NCBI RefSeq assembly: GCF_027497175.1
Contig: NZ_CP114901.1
Span: 4,588,001 to 4,652,000 of the forward strand
Direction: 5' to 3'
Length of the DNA: 64,000 nt
Source: Verrucosispora sp. WMMD573
GTDB lineage: Bacteria; Actinomycetota; Actinomycetes; Mycobacteriales; Micromonosporaceae
Under the pieces are notes generated by a model. That model ran no database searches, was not told where the DNA came from, and saw nothing but the letters and a program-made list of their open reading frames with translations. Position 1 is the first letter of the stretch, and each line of letters opens with the position of its first letter. Position numbers and translations under genes: made by a program. Positions 51,375 through 60,389 of this stretch are shown here, one piece after another.

Positions 51375-52292
51375 CTAGCGAGTGGCGAGCGCGTCGACCA
51401 GGCGTCGGGTGGAGCCGGCCAGGTTCCACCGCTCGGCCAGGTCGAGCAGCCGTTCCGGGTCGGCCGGCGACACCGGCAGCTCGGTGGCCAGCGGTGGCAG
51501 TGGCACGTCCAGGGCGACCTTGACGACCTTCGGCGCCACGGCCAGGTAGTCCCGGGCCGCGTCGAGCTTGGTGCGCAGCCCGGGTGCGAAGCCGGCGGCC
51601 GGATCGTCCAGCGCGGCGAGGATGCCCGCGATGTCGCCGTACCGGTCGACCAGCCGGGCGGCGGTCTTCTCGCCGACGCCGGCCACCCCGGGCAGGCCGT
51701 CGGACGGGTCGCCGCGCAGCGCGGCGAACTCGGCGTACCGGTCGGCCGGCACGCCGTAGCGGGCCCGCACGGCGGCGTCGTCGCAGTCCTCCAGCTTGGC
51801 CACGCCCCGCCCGACGTAGAGCAGCCGCACGCCCCGGGTGTCGTCGATCAGCTGGAACAGGTCGCGGTCACCGGAGACCACCTCCACCGGCCCGGGCTGG
51901 GTGACCGAGAGAGTACCCAGCACGTCGTCGGCCTCGTAACCGGTCGCGCCGACGACGGTCACCCCCAACGCGTCGAGCACCTCCAGGATCATCGGCACCT
52001 GCGGGGACAGGGTGTCCGGTACCACCTCGCCACCCTCGGGCGCCACCCGGTGCGCCTTGTACGACGGCAGCAGCGCGACCCGCCAGTCGGGCCGCCAGTC
52101 GTGGTCCATCGCGCACACCATCCGCCCCGGCCGTCGGGTGCGCACCAGCTGGGCGAGCATGTCGAGGAACCCGCGCACCGCATTGACGGGCTGGCCGTCG
52201 GCCGTCCTCGCGGCGGACTCGGGAATGCCGAAGTACGCCCGGAAGTAGAGACTGGGCGCGTCGATGAGCATGATCGGGGTCTGCGCTGTCAC
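51375..52292 (-). CDS. 5'-3' exonuclease (Pol I N-domain type, FEN-like)
   Basis: A 305-residue stand-alone flap-endonuclease-type nuclease. Acidic metal-site motifs are MLIDAPSLYFRAYFG, CAMDHDWRPDWR, GYEADDVLGTL and VSGDRDLFQLID. The helix-hairpin-helix region is GVAGVGEKTAARLVDRYG near 205. Actinobacteria often carry such a gene besides DNA polymerase I; it removes flaps or RNA primers. The start is GTG with a weak ribosome site. A single gene, divergent from a VOC protein. Confidence 0.92.
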   Translation of the reverse strand: MTAQTPIMLIDAPSLYFRAYFGIPESAARTADGQPVNAVRGFLDMLAQLVRTRRPGRMVCAMDHDWRPDWRVALLPSYKAHRVAPEGGEVVPDTLSPQVPMILEVLDALGVTVVGATGYEADDVLGTLSVTQPGPVEVVSGDRDLFQLIDDTRGVRLLYVGRGVAKLEDCDDAAVRARYGVPADRYAEFAALRGDPSDGLPGVAGVGEKTAARLVDRYGDIAGILAALDDPAAGFAPGLRTKLDAARDYLAVAPKVVKVALDVPLPPLATELPVSPADPERLLDLAERWNLAGSTRRLVDALATR

Positions 52293-52378
52293 GTCCGACA
52301 GCCTGGCACACCGTACCGACTTTCCCGGCGCACGGCAGGTCGGCGGTGCGGACCGAGGACGCGACGAAGGAGGAGTCG

Positions 52379-52759
52379 ATGACCGTACCGACCCGGCTGA
52401 CGCTGACCACTGTCAATCTGGACACGCCCGATCCGGCGGCCCTGGCCCGCTTCTACGCGCGCCTGCTCGGCTGGTACATCGCCGTCGAGGAGGCCGACGA
52501 CGTGATCCTGCGTGCCGCCGACGGTGGGGTCGGGCTGTCCTTTCAGCGGGAACGCGCGTACGTGCGCCCGAGTTGGCCGGCGCAGGCCGGCCGGCAGCAG
52601 ATGATGATGCATCTGGAGATCGGGGTGCAGGACCTGCCGGCCGCGCTGGAACACGCGTTGGCCTGCGGCGCGACGCTGGCCGACCACCAGCCGCAGGAGG
52701 ACGTCCGGGTCTGCCTGGACCCGGACGGCCACCCGTTCTGTCTCTGGCTGACGGACTGA
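52379..52759 (+). CDS. VOC/glyoxalase-like domain protein
   Basis: A 126-residue protein with the paired beta-alpha-beta-beta-beta modules of the vicinal oxygen chelate fold: LTLTTVNLDTPDPAALARFYARLLGW at the start and VRVCLDPDGHPFCLW at the end. Metal-site candidates are His in MMMHLEIGVQD and the end segment, so metal binding is possible but incomplete. The ATG has a strong AAGGAGG site six bases upstream. Role unknown; some relatives bind drugs such as bleomycin. Confidence 0.85.
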   Translation: MTVPTRLTLTTVNLDTPDPAALARFYARLLGWYIAVEEADDVILRAADGGVGLSFQRERAYVRPSWPAQAGRQQMMMHLEIGVQDLPAALEHALACGATLADHQPQEDVRVCLDPDGHPFCLWLTD

Positions 52760-52773
52760 CCCCGTCCGTTGCG

Positions 52774-53001
52774 TCAGCCCGCACCAGCCGTGCCTCGCCC
52801 GCCGCGCCGCCTGAGGACGTACGGCAGCACGAACAGGTACAGGCCGGTGATCAGCAGCAGTGCGAGCGGCAGCAACGGCACGTAGGAGATCCAGACGACC
52901 GGATCCTCCTGCGCGAGCGCGACGAAGGTGACGATGACGGTCACCGTGAAGGCGATCGCCAGCCACCGATGGATCTGCCGGATCCAGTTGTTCCACGTCA
53001 T
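52774..53001 (-). CDS. Small two-helix membrane protein
   Basis: A 75-residue protein with helices at about 13-31 and 38-60 and a basic C-terminus. The N-terminal WNNWIRQIHRWLAIAFT resembles the first helix of PepSY-associated membrane proteins, where a His binds haem, but that is only suggestive. The start is well supported by GGGAGG six bases before the ATG. It ends 14 bases from the converging VOC gene. Confidence 0.72.
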   Translation of the reverse strand: MTWNNWIRQIHRWLAIAFTVTVIVTFVALAQEDPVVWISYVPLLPLALLLITGLYLFVLPYVLRRRGGRGTAGAG

Positions 53002-53175
53002 CGAGAACCTCCCGGGCGAGTCACCGCACCGGCCCGGGCGGCTGCCCGGCCGGGATCTACCCCGGTCAAGCTAGTGACGTCCGGCCGGCCGGTGCTTCTC
53101 GATTCCTGACCGTTCCGGCGCGTCAGCCGGGCACCGTCTGCGCCAGCCGACCCAAACGACCGTTAAGCTAGCGGT

Positions 53176-54291
53176 GTGGGGTTCGAGGAGCTGTATCCGC
53201 CGCAGCGGTTGACCACGGCGCAGCGCGCCGTCGCCGCCGCCGGGCTGGACGCCCTGCTGCTCAGCCCTGGCTCCGACCTGCGCTACCTGACCGGCTACGA
53301 CGCGCACGCCGGTGAGCGGCTGACCCTGCTGGTGCTGCCCGCCGAGGGCGAGCCGACGCTGATCGTGCCGACCCTGGAACGACCGGCGGCCGAGGCGTCC
53401 CCGGCGCCGGCCACCGGGGTACGCATCGTCGACCACCCCGACGGCACCGACCCGTACCCACTGGTGACCGCCGCCCTCGGCGGGCCGGTCGGCACGGTCG
53501 GGCTGGCCGACCGGATGTGGGCCGAGCAGGTGCTGGCGCTGCGGGCGGCGCTCCCCGACGCCCGGCAGCGGCTCGCCTCGGCGGTCCTGCGGGAGCTGCG
53601 CATCCACAAGTCGGCTGCGGAGGTGGCGGCGCTCGCCGAGGCCGGCGCGGCGATCGACGCGGTGCACGCCCGGATGGCGGAGTGGCTGCGACCGGGGCGG
53701 ACCGAGGTGGAGGTGGCCACCGACATCGCCGCCGCGATCAGGGCGACCGGCCACGTCACTGTCGACTTCGTCATCGTGGCCGCCGGTCCGAACAGCGCCA
53801 GCCCGCACCACGGCACCTCCGACCGGCCGATCGGCACGGGTGAGCCGGTCGTGGTGGACATCGGCGGCACCATGCCCTCGGGCTACCGTTCCGACTGCAC
53901 CCGCACCTACTGCCCGGGTGGGCCGCCACCGGCCGAGTTCGTCGACCACTACGCGGTGCTGCACGAGGCGCAGCTCGCCGCCGTCGCGGCGGTCCGCCCC
54001 GGGGTGAGCGCCGCCGCGGTCGACGCCGCCGCCCGCGATCCCATCACGGCGGCCGGCTACGGCGAGGCCTTCCTGCACCGCACCGGCCACGGCATCGGGC
54101 TGGACGGCCACGAGGAGCCGTACGTGGTGGCCGGCAACGAGCGTCCGCTGGCGGCGGGGATGGCCTTCTCCGTCGAGCCGGGCATCTACCTGGCCGGGCG
54201 GCACGGCGCCCGGATCGAGGACATCGTCGTCTGCACGACGGACGGCGTACGACGGCTCAACACCACCCCCACGGAGCTCATCGCGCTATGA
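53176..54291 (+). CDS. M24 family metallopeptidase (Xaa-Pro dipeptidase-like)
   Basis: A 371-residue creatinase/prolidase-fold protein. The N-terminal creatinase-like domain is about 1-140, and the pita-bread domain carries all five metal ligands: D228 (VVDIGG), D240 (RSDCTRTY), H305 (HRTGHGIGLDGHEEPY), E334 (FSVEPGIY) and E348 (ARIEDIV). It should hydrolyse Xaa-Pro peptides with two metal ions in the cytosol. GTG start; its stop overlaps the acyl-CoA dehydrogenase ATG, an unexpected metabolic pairing. Confidence 0.93.
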   Translation: MGFEELYPPQRLTTAQRAVAAAGLDALLLSPGSDLRYLTGYDAHAGERLTLLVLPAEGEPTLIVPTLERPAAEASPAPATGVRIVDHPDGTDPYPLVTAALGGPVGTVGLADRMWAEQVLALRAALPDARQRLASAVLRELRIHKSAAEVAALAEAGAAIDAVHARMAEWLRPGRTEVEVATDIAAAIRATGHVTVDFVIVAAGPNSASPHHGTSDRPIGTGEPVVVDIGGTMPSGYRSDCTRTYCPGGPPPAEFVDHYAVLHEAQLAAVAAVRPGVSAAAVDAAARDPITAAGYGEAFLHRTGHGIGLDGHEEPYVVAGNERPLAAGMAFSVEPGIYLAGRHGARIEDIVVCTTDGVRRLNTTPTELIAL

Positions 54292-55430
54292 CTGTCGACC
54301 GGATCCTGCCCACCGACGAGGCCCGCGACCTGCTGGAGTTGACCACCGAGCTGGCCGATCGAGAACTCGCGCCGAAGGTCGTCGAGTACGAGCAGCGGGC
54401 CGAGTTCCCCCGGGAGGTGCTGCGTACGCTGGGCCGGGCGGGTCTGCTCGGCCTGCCGTACCCGGAGGAGTACGGCGGCGCCGCCCAGCCGTACGAGGTC
54501 TACCTTCAGGTGCTGGAGATCCTGGCCGGCCGCTGGCTGGCCGTCGCCGAGGCGGTAAGCGTGCACACCCTTTCCTGCTACCCGGTCGCCGGGTTCGGCA
54601 GCGAGGAGCAGCGCAAGCTGCTGCCCGACATGATCGGCGGCGAGTTGCTCGGGGCGTACTGCCTGTCGGAGCCGCAGGGCGGCTCGGACGCCGCGGCGCT
54701 GACCACCCGGGCGGTGCGCGACGGGGACGGCTACGTCGTCACCGGCACCAAGGCGTGGATCACCCACGCGCAGGTGGCCGACTTCTACAACATCTTCTGC
54801 CGTACCGGCGGCCCCGGCCCGAAGGGCATCTCCTGCCTGCTCGCCGACCGGGCCACGCCGGGCATTCACCCACAGGCCGCCGAGCGCACCATGGGGCTGC
54901 GCTCCTCCCCGGTGGCGCAGCTCGTCTTCGACGAGGCCCGGGTGCCGGCCGACCGGCTGATCGGCGGCGACGGGGCCGGTTTCAGCATCGCCATGTCGGC
55001 CCTGGACTCCGGTCGGCTGGGCATCGCGGCCTGCGCGGTCGGGCTGGCCCAGTCGGCGCTGGACTACGCGGTTGACTACGCCCGGCAACGCGAGCAGTTC
55101 GGCCGCTCGATCATCGACTTCCAGGGGCTCGGGTTCACCCTGGCCGACCTCGCCACCCAGATCTCCGCCGCGCGGGCGTTGACCCTGGCCGCGGCCCGGC
55201 TACGCGACGCCGGGCGGCCGTACTCCATCGAGGCGGCCAAGGCGAAACTGTTCGCCACGGACGTGGCGATGCGGGTGACCACCGACGCGGTGCAGGTGCT
55301 CGGCGGCGCGGGTTACGTCGCCGACCATCCGGCCGAGCGGTACCTGCGGGAGGCGAAGGTGCTGCAGATCGTGGAGGGGACCAACCAGATCCAGCGGTTG
55401 GTGATCTCCAGGGCGCTGGCGAAGGGTTAA
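54288..55430 (+). CDS. Acyl-CoA dehydrogenase
   Basis: A 380-residue FAD-dependent acyl-CoA dehydrogenase: AYCLSEPQGGSDAAAL (substrate/FAD loop), GTKAWITHAQVADFYNIF, YARQREQFGRSIIDFQG, and IVEGTNQIQRLVISRAL with the catalytic Glu in EGTNQIQ. It introduces the alpha-beta double bond of an acyl-CoA; chain specificity is unknown. Translationally coupled (ATGA) to the M24 peptidase. Confidence 0.95.
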   Translation: MTVDRILPTDEARDLLELTTELADRELAPKVVEYEQRAEFPREVLRTLGRAGLLGLPYPEEYGGAAQPYEVYLQVLEILAGRWLAVAEAVSVHTLSCYPVAGFGSEEQRKLLPDMIGGELLGAYCLSEPQGGSDAAALTTRAVRDGDGYVVTGTKAWITHAQVADFYNIFCRTGGPGPKGISCLLADRATPGIHPQAAERTMGLRSSPVAQLVFDEARVPADRLIGGDGAGFSIAMSALDSGRLGIAACAVGLAQSALDYAVDYARQREQFGRSIIDFQGLGFTLADLATQISAARALTLAAARLRDAGRPYSIEAAKAKLFATDVAMRVTTDAVQVLGGAGYVADHPAERYLREAKVLQIVEGTNQIQRLVISRALAKG

Positions 55431-55495
55431 CCGAACGCGACGGCGGGCGGGTTTGTCAGTCGCGTCGGCCTGTCGTACCCGGTAGGTTGCACGCC

Positions 55496-56005
55496 GTGGA
55501 GGAGATCGACCGCGCCATCGTGGTGGCGCTGACCGCGGACGGCCGACTGTCGTACACGGACCTGGCAGAGAAGGTCGGCCTGTCGGTCTCGGCGGTGCAT
55601 CAGCGGGTGCGTCGGCTGGAGCAGCGTGGGGTGATCAAGGGCTACGCCGCCCGGGTCTCCTTCGAGGCGCTGGACCTGCCCCTGACGGCGTTCGTGGCGA
55701 TCCGGCCGTTCGACCCGTCCCAGCCGGACGACGCGCCGGAACGGCTGGCGCACCTGCCGGAGATCGACTCGTGCTACTCGGTGGCGGGGGAGGACTTCTA
55801 CCTGCTGCTGGTCCGGGTGGCCGGTCCGGTCGACCTGGAGCGGGTGCTCCAGGAGATCAGGACGGCGGCCAACGTCACCACCCGGACGACAGTGGTGTTG
55901 TCCACCCCGTACGAGCACCGGGCGCCCAAGGTCACCCTCGACCCGGCGGCGCAACAGCGCACCCGGGGCGTACCGCCCGCCGCAGCGGGCGCACAGGCGG
56001 ACTGA
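55496..56005 (+). CDS. Lrp/AsnC-family regulator
   Basis: A 169-residue regulator with an N-terminal helix-turn-helix (IDRAIVVALTADGRLSYTDLAEKVGLSVSAVHQRVRRLEQRG) and a RAM effector domain (SCYSVAGEDFYLLLVRVAG...). GTG 55496 fits the family start; TTG 55487 is three codons earlier. TAGGTT ends only seven bases before the GTG, so a leaderless transcript is plausible. It may respond to an amino acid and control the upstream peptidase/dehydrogenase pair; that is inferred. Confidence 0.9.
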   Translation: MEEIDRAIVVALTADGRLSYTDLAEKVGLSVSAVHQRVRRLEQRGVIKGYAARVSFEALDLPLTAFVAIRPFDPSQPDDAPERLAHLPEIDSCYSVAGEDFYLLLVRVAGPVDLERVLQEIRTAANVTTRTTVVLSTPYEHRAPKVTLDPAAQQRTRGVPPAAAGAQAD

Positions 56006-56214
56006 CCCCGGAACACCCGGTGCCGCTGCGGCCCAGGAGACGGGGCTAGGATCCATCCCTGATTCGGCGGAAGGTGAGACCCGGATCATGACCGGGACGC
56101 CGGGACGGTTCGTGCCGCCCGATGTCCGGGTCGCCTCGCGTGTCTCGAAGGGGAGGATGAGATGTACCGATCGATGCGATCGCGTTCCAGCCAGCCGGCG
56201 GCCGGAGTCCGCTC

Positions 56215-57669
56215 ATGACACGCATTCTCATCCGCGCTGGCAAGAGCCCGTTGACGGTGCTGTCCCATGAGCAAAGCCTGTCCACCTCTCGGTTGGGTGT
56301 CTTCGGGTCAAACTCTGGGAACATGCTGTTTTACAGCGCGGTGTTCCGGGTCCTGAGCGTGCCCGGCGCCGACGTGGTCGCCAACTCGTATGTGCACGAG
56401 CGTCCGGTGCACCTGGGCACCTACATCAACCGGACCAACGAGGAGTTCGACCGGTTCGTCCTGCCGATGGCGAACTCGTACCGGGACACCTTCCTGCCGC
56501 ACCTGGAGCGTCTCGCCAAGGTCATCGAGCGGTTGAAGATCCCGGTCACCGTGGTCGGCATCGGCGCGCAGCTGCCGTACGGCACCGAGTTCGACTCGCT
56601 TCCCGACAACTACAAGAAGATCGTCACGCGGTTCACCCGGGCCGTGCTCGACCGGTCGGCCTCCATCGGCGTGCGCGGTGAGTACACGGCACGCATGCTG
56701 AAGTATCTCGGCTTCGGCGACGAGCACGTGCGGGTGATCGGCTGCCCGTCGATGTTCGGCAACGGGCCGCTGGGACCGTTGGTGCGCAAGGTGGACCGGC
56801 TGGCCTACGACAGCCCGATCGCCATCTCGTACACGCCCAAGGTCAAGGGCGTCGACCGGCTGGTCGAGGCGAACACCGACCGGTACCCCAACAGCGTCAT
56901 CGTGCCGCAGCAGCATCACCGGCTGGCGCTCATGCTGTGGGGCGAGAACCCGGCGAAGGTCCCCAACAAGCGGATGCCCATCCACACCGACCATCCGCTG
57001 TACGAGAACGACCGGATGCGGTTCTTCGTCGATGCCTCGACCTGGGTCGATTTCATGGCCCAGCAGCACTTCGCCTTCGGCACGCGGATTCACGGCAACG
57101 TCGCGGGCGTGCTGGCGGGCACGCCGTCGGTGGTGCTGGCGCACGACTCCCGCACCGTCGAACTTTCCGAGTACCACGGCATTCCGTACCGCCTCTACTC
57201 GGAGCTGCCGCCGGATGTCGACGCGCAGCGGCTCTACGAGGAAGCGGATTTCGACGCCTTCGGTCCGCGTCAGGCCGAGACCTTCGAGACCTATGTGCGC
57301 TTCCTCGAGCACAACGACCTCGAGCATGTGTTCCAGCCAGGCAAGGCGAACCCGGCCTACGACGAGGCGCTCGCCGCCGCCCCGTTCCCCGGCCCGGTGC
57401 ACACGCTGATGGCCTCGGACGTGGTCGGGCGGCGCCAGGTGATGTCCCGGTTGCGCTGGCTGCGGCAGGGACACGAGGGAGATCTGGAGCGCCGCGCCTA
57501 CGATTTCGAACCACCGTTCCGCGAACCGCGCGGACAGAGGACGCTTGAGGAGCGGGTAACCGAGTTGGAGAAGGAACTCAAGGTGCAGCAGGAGTCCCTG
57601 GCGAGCTGGCGGGGCCGGATGGGGCGGGTGCTGCGGATCAACCCGTTGTCCACGGGGGGCCGACGGTGA
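56215..57669 (+). CDS. Polysaccharide pyruvyl transferase family protein
   Basis: A 484-residue CsaB/PssM-like protein: NSGNMLFYSAVFRVL near the N-terminus, VVGIGAQLPYG near 112, SIGVRGEYTARMLKYLG near 145, and TRIHGNVAGVLAGTPSVVLAHDSRTVEL near 285, a typical pyruvyltransferase stretch. The last 50 residues form a coiled coil (EERVTELEKELKVQQ). It would add pyruvate ketals from PEP to a cell-surface polymer. ATG 56215 has GGAG seven bases upstream; it overlaps the next gene by GTGA. The 209 bases upstream hold no gene. Confidence 0.85.
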   Translation: MTRILIRAGKSPLTVLSHEQSLSTSRLGVFGSNSGNMLFYSAVFRVLSVPGADVVANSYVHERPVHLGTYINRTNEEFDRFVLPMANSYRDTFLPHLERLAKVIERLKIPVTVVGIGAQLPYGTEFDSLPDNYKKIVTRFTRAVLDRSASIGVRGEYTARMLKYLGFGDEHVRVIGCPSMFGNGPLGPLVRKVDRLAYDSPIAISYTPKVKGVDRLVEANTDRYPNSVIVPQQHHRLALMLWGENPAKVPNKRMPIHTDHPLYENDRMRFFVDASTWVDFMAQQHFAFGTRIHGNVAGVLAGTPSVVLAHDSRTVELSEYHGIPYRLYSELPPDVDAQRLYEEADFDAFGPRQAETFETYVRFLEHNDLEHVFQPGKANPAYDEALAAAPFPGPVHTLMASDVVGRRQVMSRLRWLRQGHEGDLERRAYDFEPPFREPRGQRTLEERVTELEKELKVQQESLASWRGRMGRVLRINPLSTGGRR

Positions 57670-59375
57670 CGACTGCGGATCCGAACACGTCCCGACTGGG
57701 GGCATGGGTGGCGTCGAAGACGGGGGGGCGCATCACCTCCTCGTTGATCGACGTTTCGGCGCTCGCCGCGCTGCTGCTGGCGGCGGTGGGCGGGTCCCGG
57801 CTCTGGGCGTTGCCGCCGGCCCTGCTGGCAGCCGGGTTGCTGGCCTGGACGTGGCGTGATGCGTTGCGCGGGGGAGCGGTGTCCACCGCGAAGGCCGCCG
57901 TGCCGCGCGTGCTGCTGCTGGCCACCGCGTACCTGCTCGGCACCGTGCACGGCGGCGTGGATCTCGCGCTCGCCGTCGGCGTGGCTCTGGCCGGCTTGGC
58001 GGTGCTCAGCGAGACGCCGTTGGGGTTCATCTCCCGTGCCGCTTATCCGGTGACGGCCAATCTGCCGGGGATCGGCGCGCGGCCCTACCGGCGCCCGAAC
58101 ACGAGCCGCGCGGTCCTGGTCAACGGCGCCGCGGTGCTGGTGGCGCTCGTCTGCGCCTTCGTCGGCGGCCTCGGGGTGGTCGCCGCGGCGGCGTCGGCGG
58201 CCGCGCTCGGCCTGTCGTTGTTCACGCTGTGGCAGGGGCTGGGCCGGGTTCGGGCGCGGCGGACCAGCGAGCAGAACCTCTTCAAGGCGCTGACCGCCTA
58301 CGAACCGGCGTTCGTGGTGCACTGGACCGCGCCTGCCGGCACCGCGTACCAGATCGCGATGTGGCTGCCCTACCTGGAGCGTCTCGGTCGGAAGTTCTTC
58401 GTGCTGGTGCGCGGTGAGGCCAACTTCAACGAGGTGGCGGCGCTGACCAAGGCCCCGGTGGTGCTGCGCACCGCCCTGGAGGACATGGACTCGGTGGTCA
58501 CCCCGTCCATGCGGGCCGCCTTCTACGTGAACACCGCGACGAAGAACAACCACCTCCTGCGGTACACGAGCCTGACGCACATCCAGCTCAACCACGGCGA
58601 CAGCGACAAGGTGCCGAGTCACAACCCGGTCTTCCGGATGTACGACAAGAACTTCGTCGCCGGCCAGGCCGCGATCGACCGCTTCGCGGCCAACGGCGTG
58701 AAGATGCCGATCGAGATGTTCAGCGTCGTCGGGCGCCCCCAGGTGGAGAACGTGGCGGTGGCGGCCAAGCCGATCGCCTCGATCGCCAACCCCCGGGTGC
58801 TCTACGCGCCGACGTGGGCGGGTTTCTACGCCGACTCCAACTACTCGTCACTGCATGTCGGCTACGACATCATCAAGGCGCTGGTCGAGCGCGGTTGCAG
58901 CATCGTCTTCCGGCCGCACCCGTACAGTAACCGGAATCCGGCGCTGGGCCGTGAGTGTGATCGGATCAGGGCGCTGCTGGACGAGGACCGCAAGGCCAAC
59001 GGGCGGCCGCACGTGTTCGGCAAGCAGGCCGAGGTGAAGATGTCGGTGATGGACTGCTTCAACGCGTCGGACGCGATGGTGTCGGACGTGTCGAGTGTGG
59101 TTGCCGACTACCTGTACTCGGAGAAGCCCTTCGCGATGGTGGCTGTCTCGACGCCGGCGGACACGTTCACCGACGAGTTCCCGCTGGGGCGGGCCAGTTA
59201 CGTCATCGACGCCCACAGCGGCCGGGTGACGGGGCTCGACGCGATCCTCGACGACTTCCTCGGTGCTGACCCGCTGGCCTCCACCCGGCAGGACATCAAG
59301 AAGTACTACCTTGGCGACATCCCGCCGGAGCGCTACGCCCAGCATTTCCTGGACGAGGCGTCGCGCTACCTCTGA
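57666..59375 (+). CDS. CDP-glycerol glycerophosphotransferase family protein (TagB/TagF-like)
   Basis: A 569-residue protein. About 150 N-terminal residues contain several membrane helices, followed by a GT-B catalytic region: LQLNHGDSDKVPSHNP near 317, VLYAPTWAGFYADSNYSSL near 380, and VSDVSSVVADYLYSEKPFAM near 478. These match teichoic-acid glycerophosphate transferases, with the conserved His in HGDSDK. The membrane region is unlike canonical cytosolic TagF. Coupling to a pyruvyltransferase suggests a pyruvylated glycerol-phosphate-type wall polymer. Confidence 0.87.
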   Translation: MTTADPNTSRLGAWVASKTGGRITSSLIDVSALAALLLAAVGGSRLWALPPALLAAGLLAWTWRDALRGGAVSTAKAAVPRVLLLATAYLLGTVHGGVDLALAVGVALAGLAVLSETPLGFISRAAYPVTANLPGIGARPYRRPNTSRAVLVNGAAVLVALVCAFVGGLGVVAAAASAAALGLSLFTLWQGLGRVRARRTSEQNLFKALTAYEPAFVVHWTAPAGTAYQIAMWLPYLERLGRKFFVLVRGEANFNEVAALTKAPVVLRTALEDMDSVVTPSMRAAFYVNTATKNNHLLRYTSLTHIQLNHGDSDKVPSHNPVFRMYDKNFVAGQAAIDRFAANGVKMPIEMFSVVGRPQVENVAVAAKPIASIANPRVLYAPTWAGFYADSNYSSLHVGYDIIKALVERGCSIVFRPHPYSNRNPALGRECDRIRALLDEDRKANGRPHVFGKQAEVKMSVMDCFNASDAMVSDVSSVVADYLYSEKPFAMVAVSTPADTFTDEFPLGRASYVIDAHSGRVTGLDAILDDFLGADPLASTRQDIKKYYLGDIPPERYAQHFLDEASRYL

Positions 59376-59396
59376 GTTCGACTGCGGTTGTCGTAC

Positions 59397-59430
59397 CGGC
59401 TCCGGCCCGGCCTCGCGCCGGCCGGAGCCG
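59397..59430. terminator. Terminator between CDP-glycerol gene and phosphatase
   Basis: An 11-bp GC stem (59397-59407 with 59420-59430) with a 12-base loop lies between two converging stop codons (59375 on plus, 59481 on minus) and can serve both. Confidence 0.65.
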
Positions 59431-59480
59431 TGCTGTTCCGGCGCCGAGGTGGCGTGCTTGCCGGAGCGGCTCTGCGACGG

Positions 59481-60092
59481 TCAGTGCCGACCGGTCGACC
59501 CGTTCGCCGGCTCGGCGGGCTGGGCGACGGGTTGGTTCCAGCGCAGGATCACCCGCCGGCCGTGTTCGTGGCCGAGCAGGCTGAGGGTGGCGGTGTCCAG
59601 GCGGAGCAGCCCGCCCGCCGACGGTGGCAGGCCGACCCACCGGGCGCCCAGCACGCGCAGCGCGTGGGCGTGGCCGACCAGCGCGACGGGACCTCGGTCG
59701 AGTAGGGGGTGCAGCCGGGCGAGCAGCCGGTCCAGGCGTTCGCCGACCTCGCTGGGCGACTCACCGCCGGGGCATCCGTCGGTCCAGACGCTCCACCCGG
59801 GCCGTTCGTCCTGGATCTCCGCGGTGGTGCGGCCCTCGTACTCGCCGTAGTGCCATTCGGCGAGGTCGGCGTCGGAGTCGGTGACGGCGAGGCCGGCCAG
59901 CTGCGCGGTGCGCAGCGCCCGGATCCGTGGGCTGGTCAGTACGGCGACGAACCGCCGTCCGGCGAGGACCGGTCCGAGCGCGCGGGCCTGCCGCTCACCG
60001 TCGGGCGTGAGATTGAGATCGGTGTACGAGGTGTGGCGGCGGCTTGCGCTCCAGGTGGTCTCGCCGTGCCGCACGAGCAGGATCTCGTTCAT
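59481..60092 (-). CDS. Histidine phosphatase family protein (phosphoglycerate-mutase-like)
   Basis: A 203-residue protein with the phospho-histidine motif LVRHGETTWS (6-15), second Arg/Glu region AEWHYGEYEGRT, and second catalytic His in ALVGHAHALRVL. The layout fits broad-specificity phosphatases of the PhoE/CobC type rather than glycolytic mutase. ATG 60092 is the only sensible start. A 297-base gene-free stretch separates it from the divergent csbD. Confidence 0.9.
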   Translation of the reverse strand: MNEILLVRHGETTWSASRRHTSYTDLNLTPDGERQARALGPVLAGRRFVAVLTSPRIRALRTAQLAGLAVTDSDADLAEWHYGEYEGRTTAEIQDERPGWSVWTDGCPGGESPSEVGERLDRLLARLHPLLDRGPVALVGHAHALRVLGARWVGLPPSAGGLLRLDTATLSLLGHEHGRRVILRWNQPVAQPAEPANGSTGRH

Positions 60093-60304
60093 GCCGTCGC
60101 ACCGCCCGGTTGACCGGTCCGGACGGTGCGTACCGCGTCGACCGGGTGGATTGGTTGGCCCATGCCCCCAGTCAACCAGGACACCCGGTCCGATGCCGGG
60201 CGGCGACAGGATCGTCTCTGACCGGCCGCGCCGCGGATCCGATCACACCTAGCTTCCTAGGATGCCGTAGCGGGTGTGCGGCCCCCCACCACCGGAACGA
60301 AGCC

Positions 60305-60329
60305 GTTTCAGGCCACAACACCGGGGGAC
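60305..60329 (+). promoter_or_regulatory. Possible SigB-type stress promoter of csbD
   Basis: GTTT (60305-60308) and GGGGAC (60324-60329) are 15 bases apart, close to the Streptomyces SigB consensus GNNT-N14-16-GGGTAC. It lies about 60 bases before csbD, a gene class controlled by general stress sigma factors. A TAGGAT (60258-60263) without a matching -35 lies further upstream. The rest of 60093-60304 shows nothing definite. Confidence 0.4.
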
Positions 60330-60389
60330 ACCACAGAGAGCGGAGCGATCCGCTCCGCTCTACCGGCGAGAACAGGCAGGGGAGACGAC

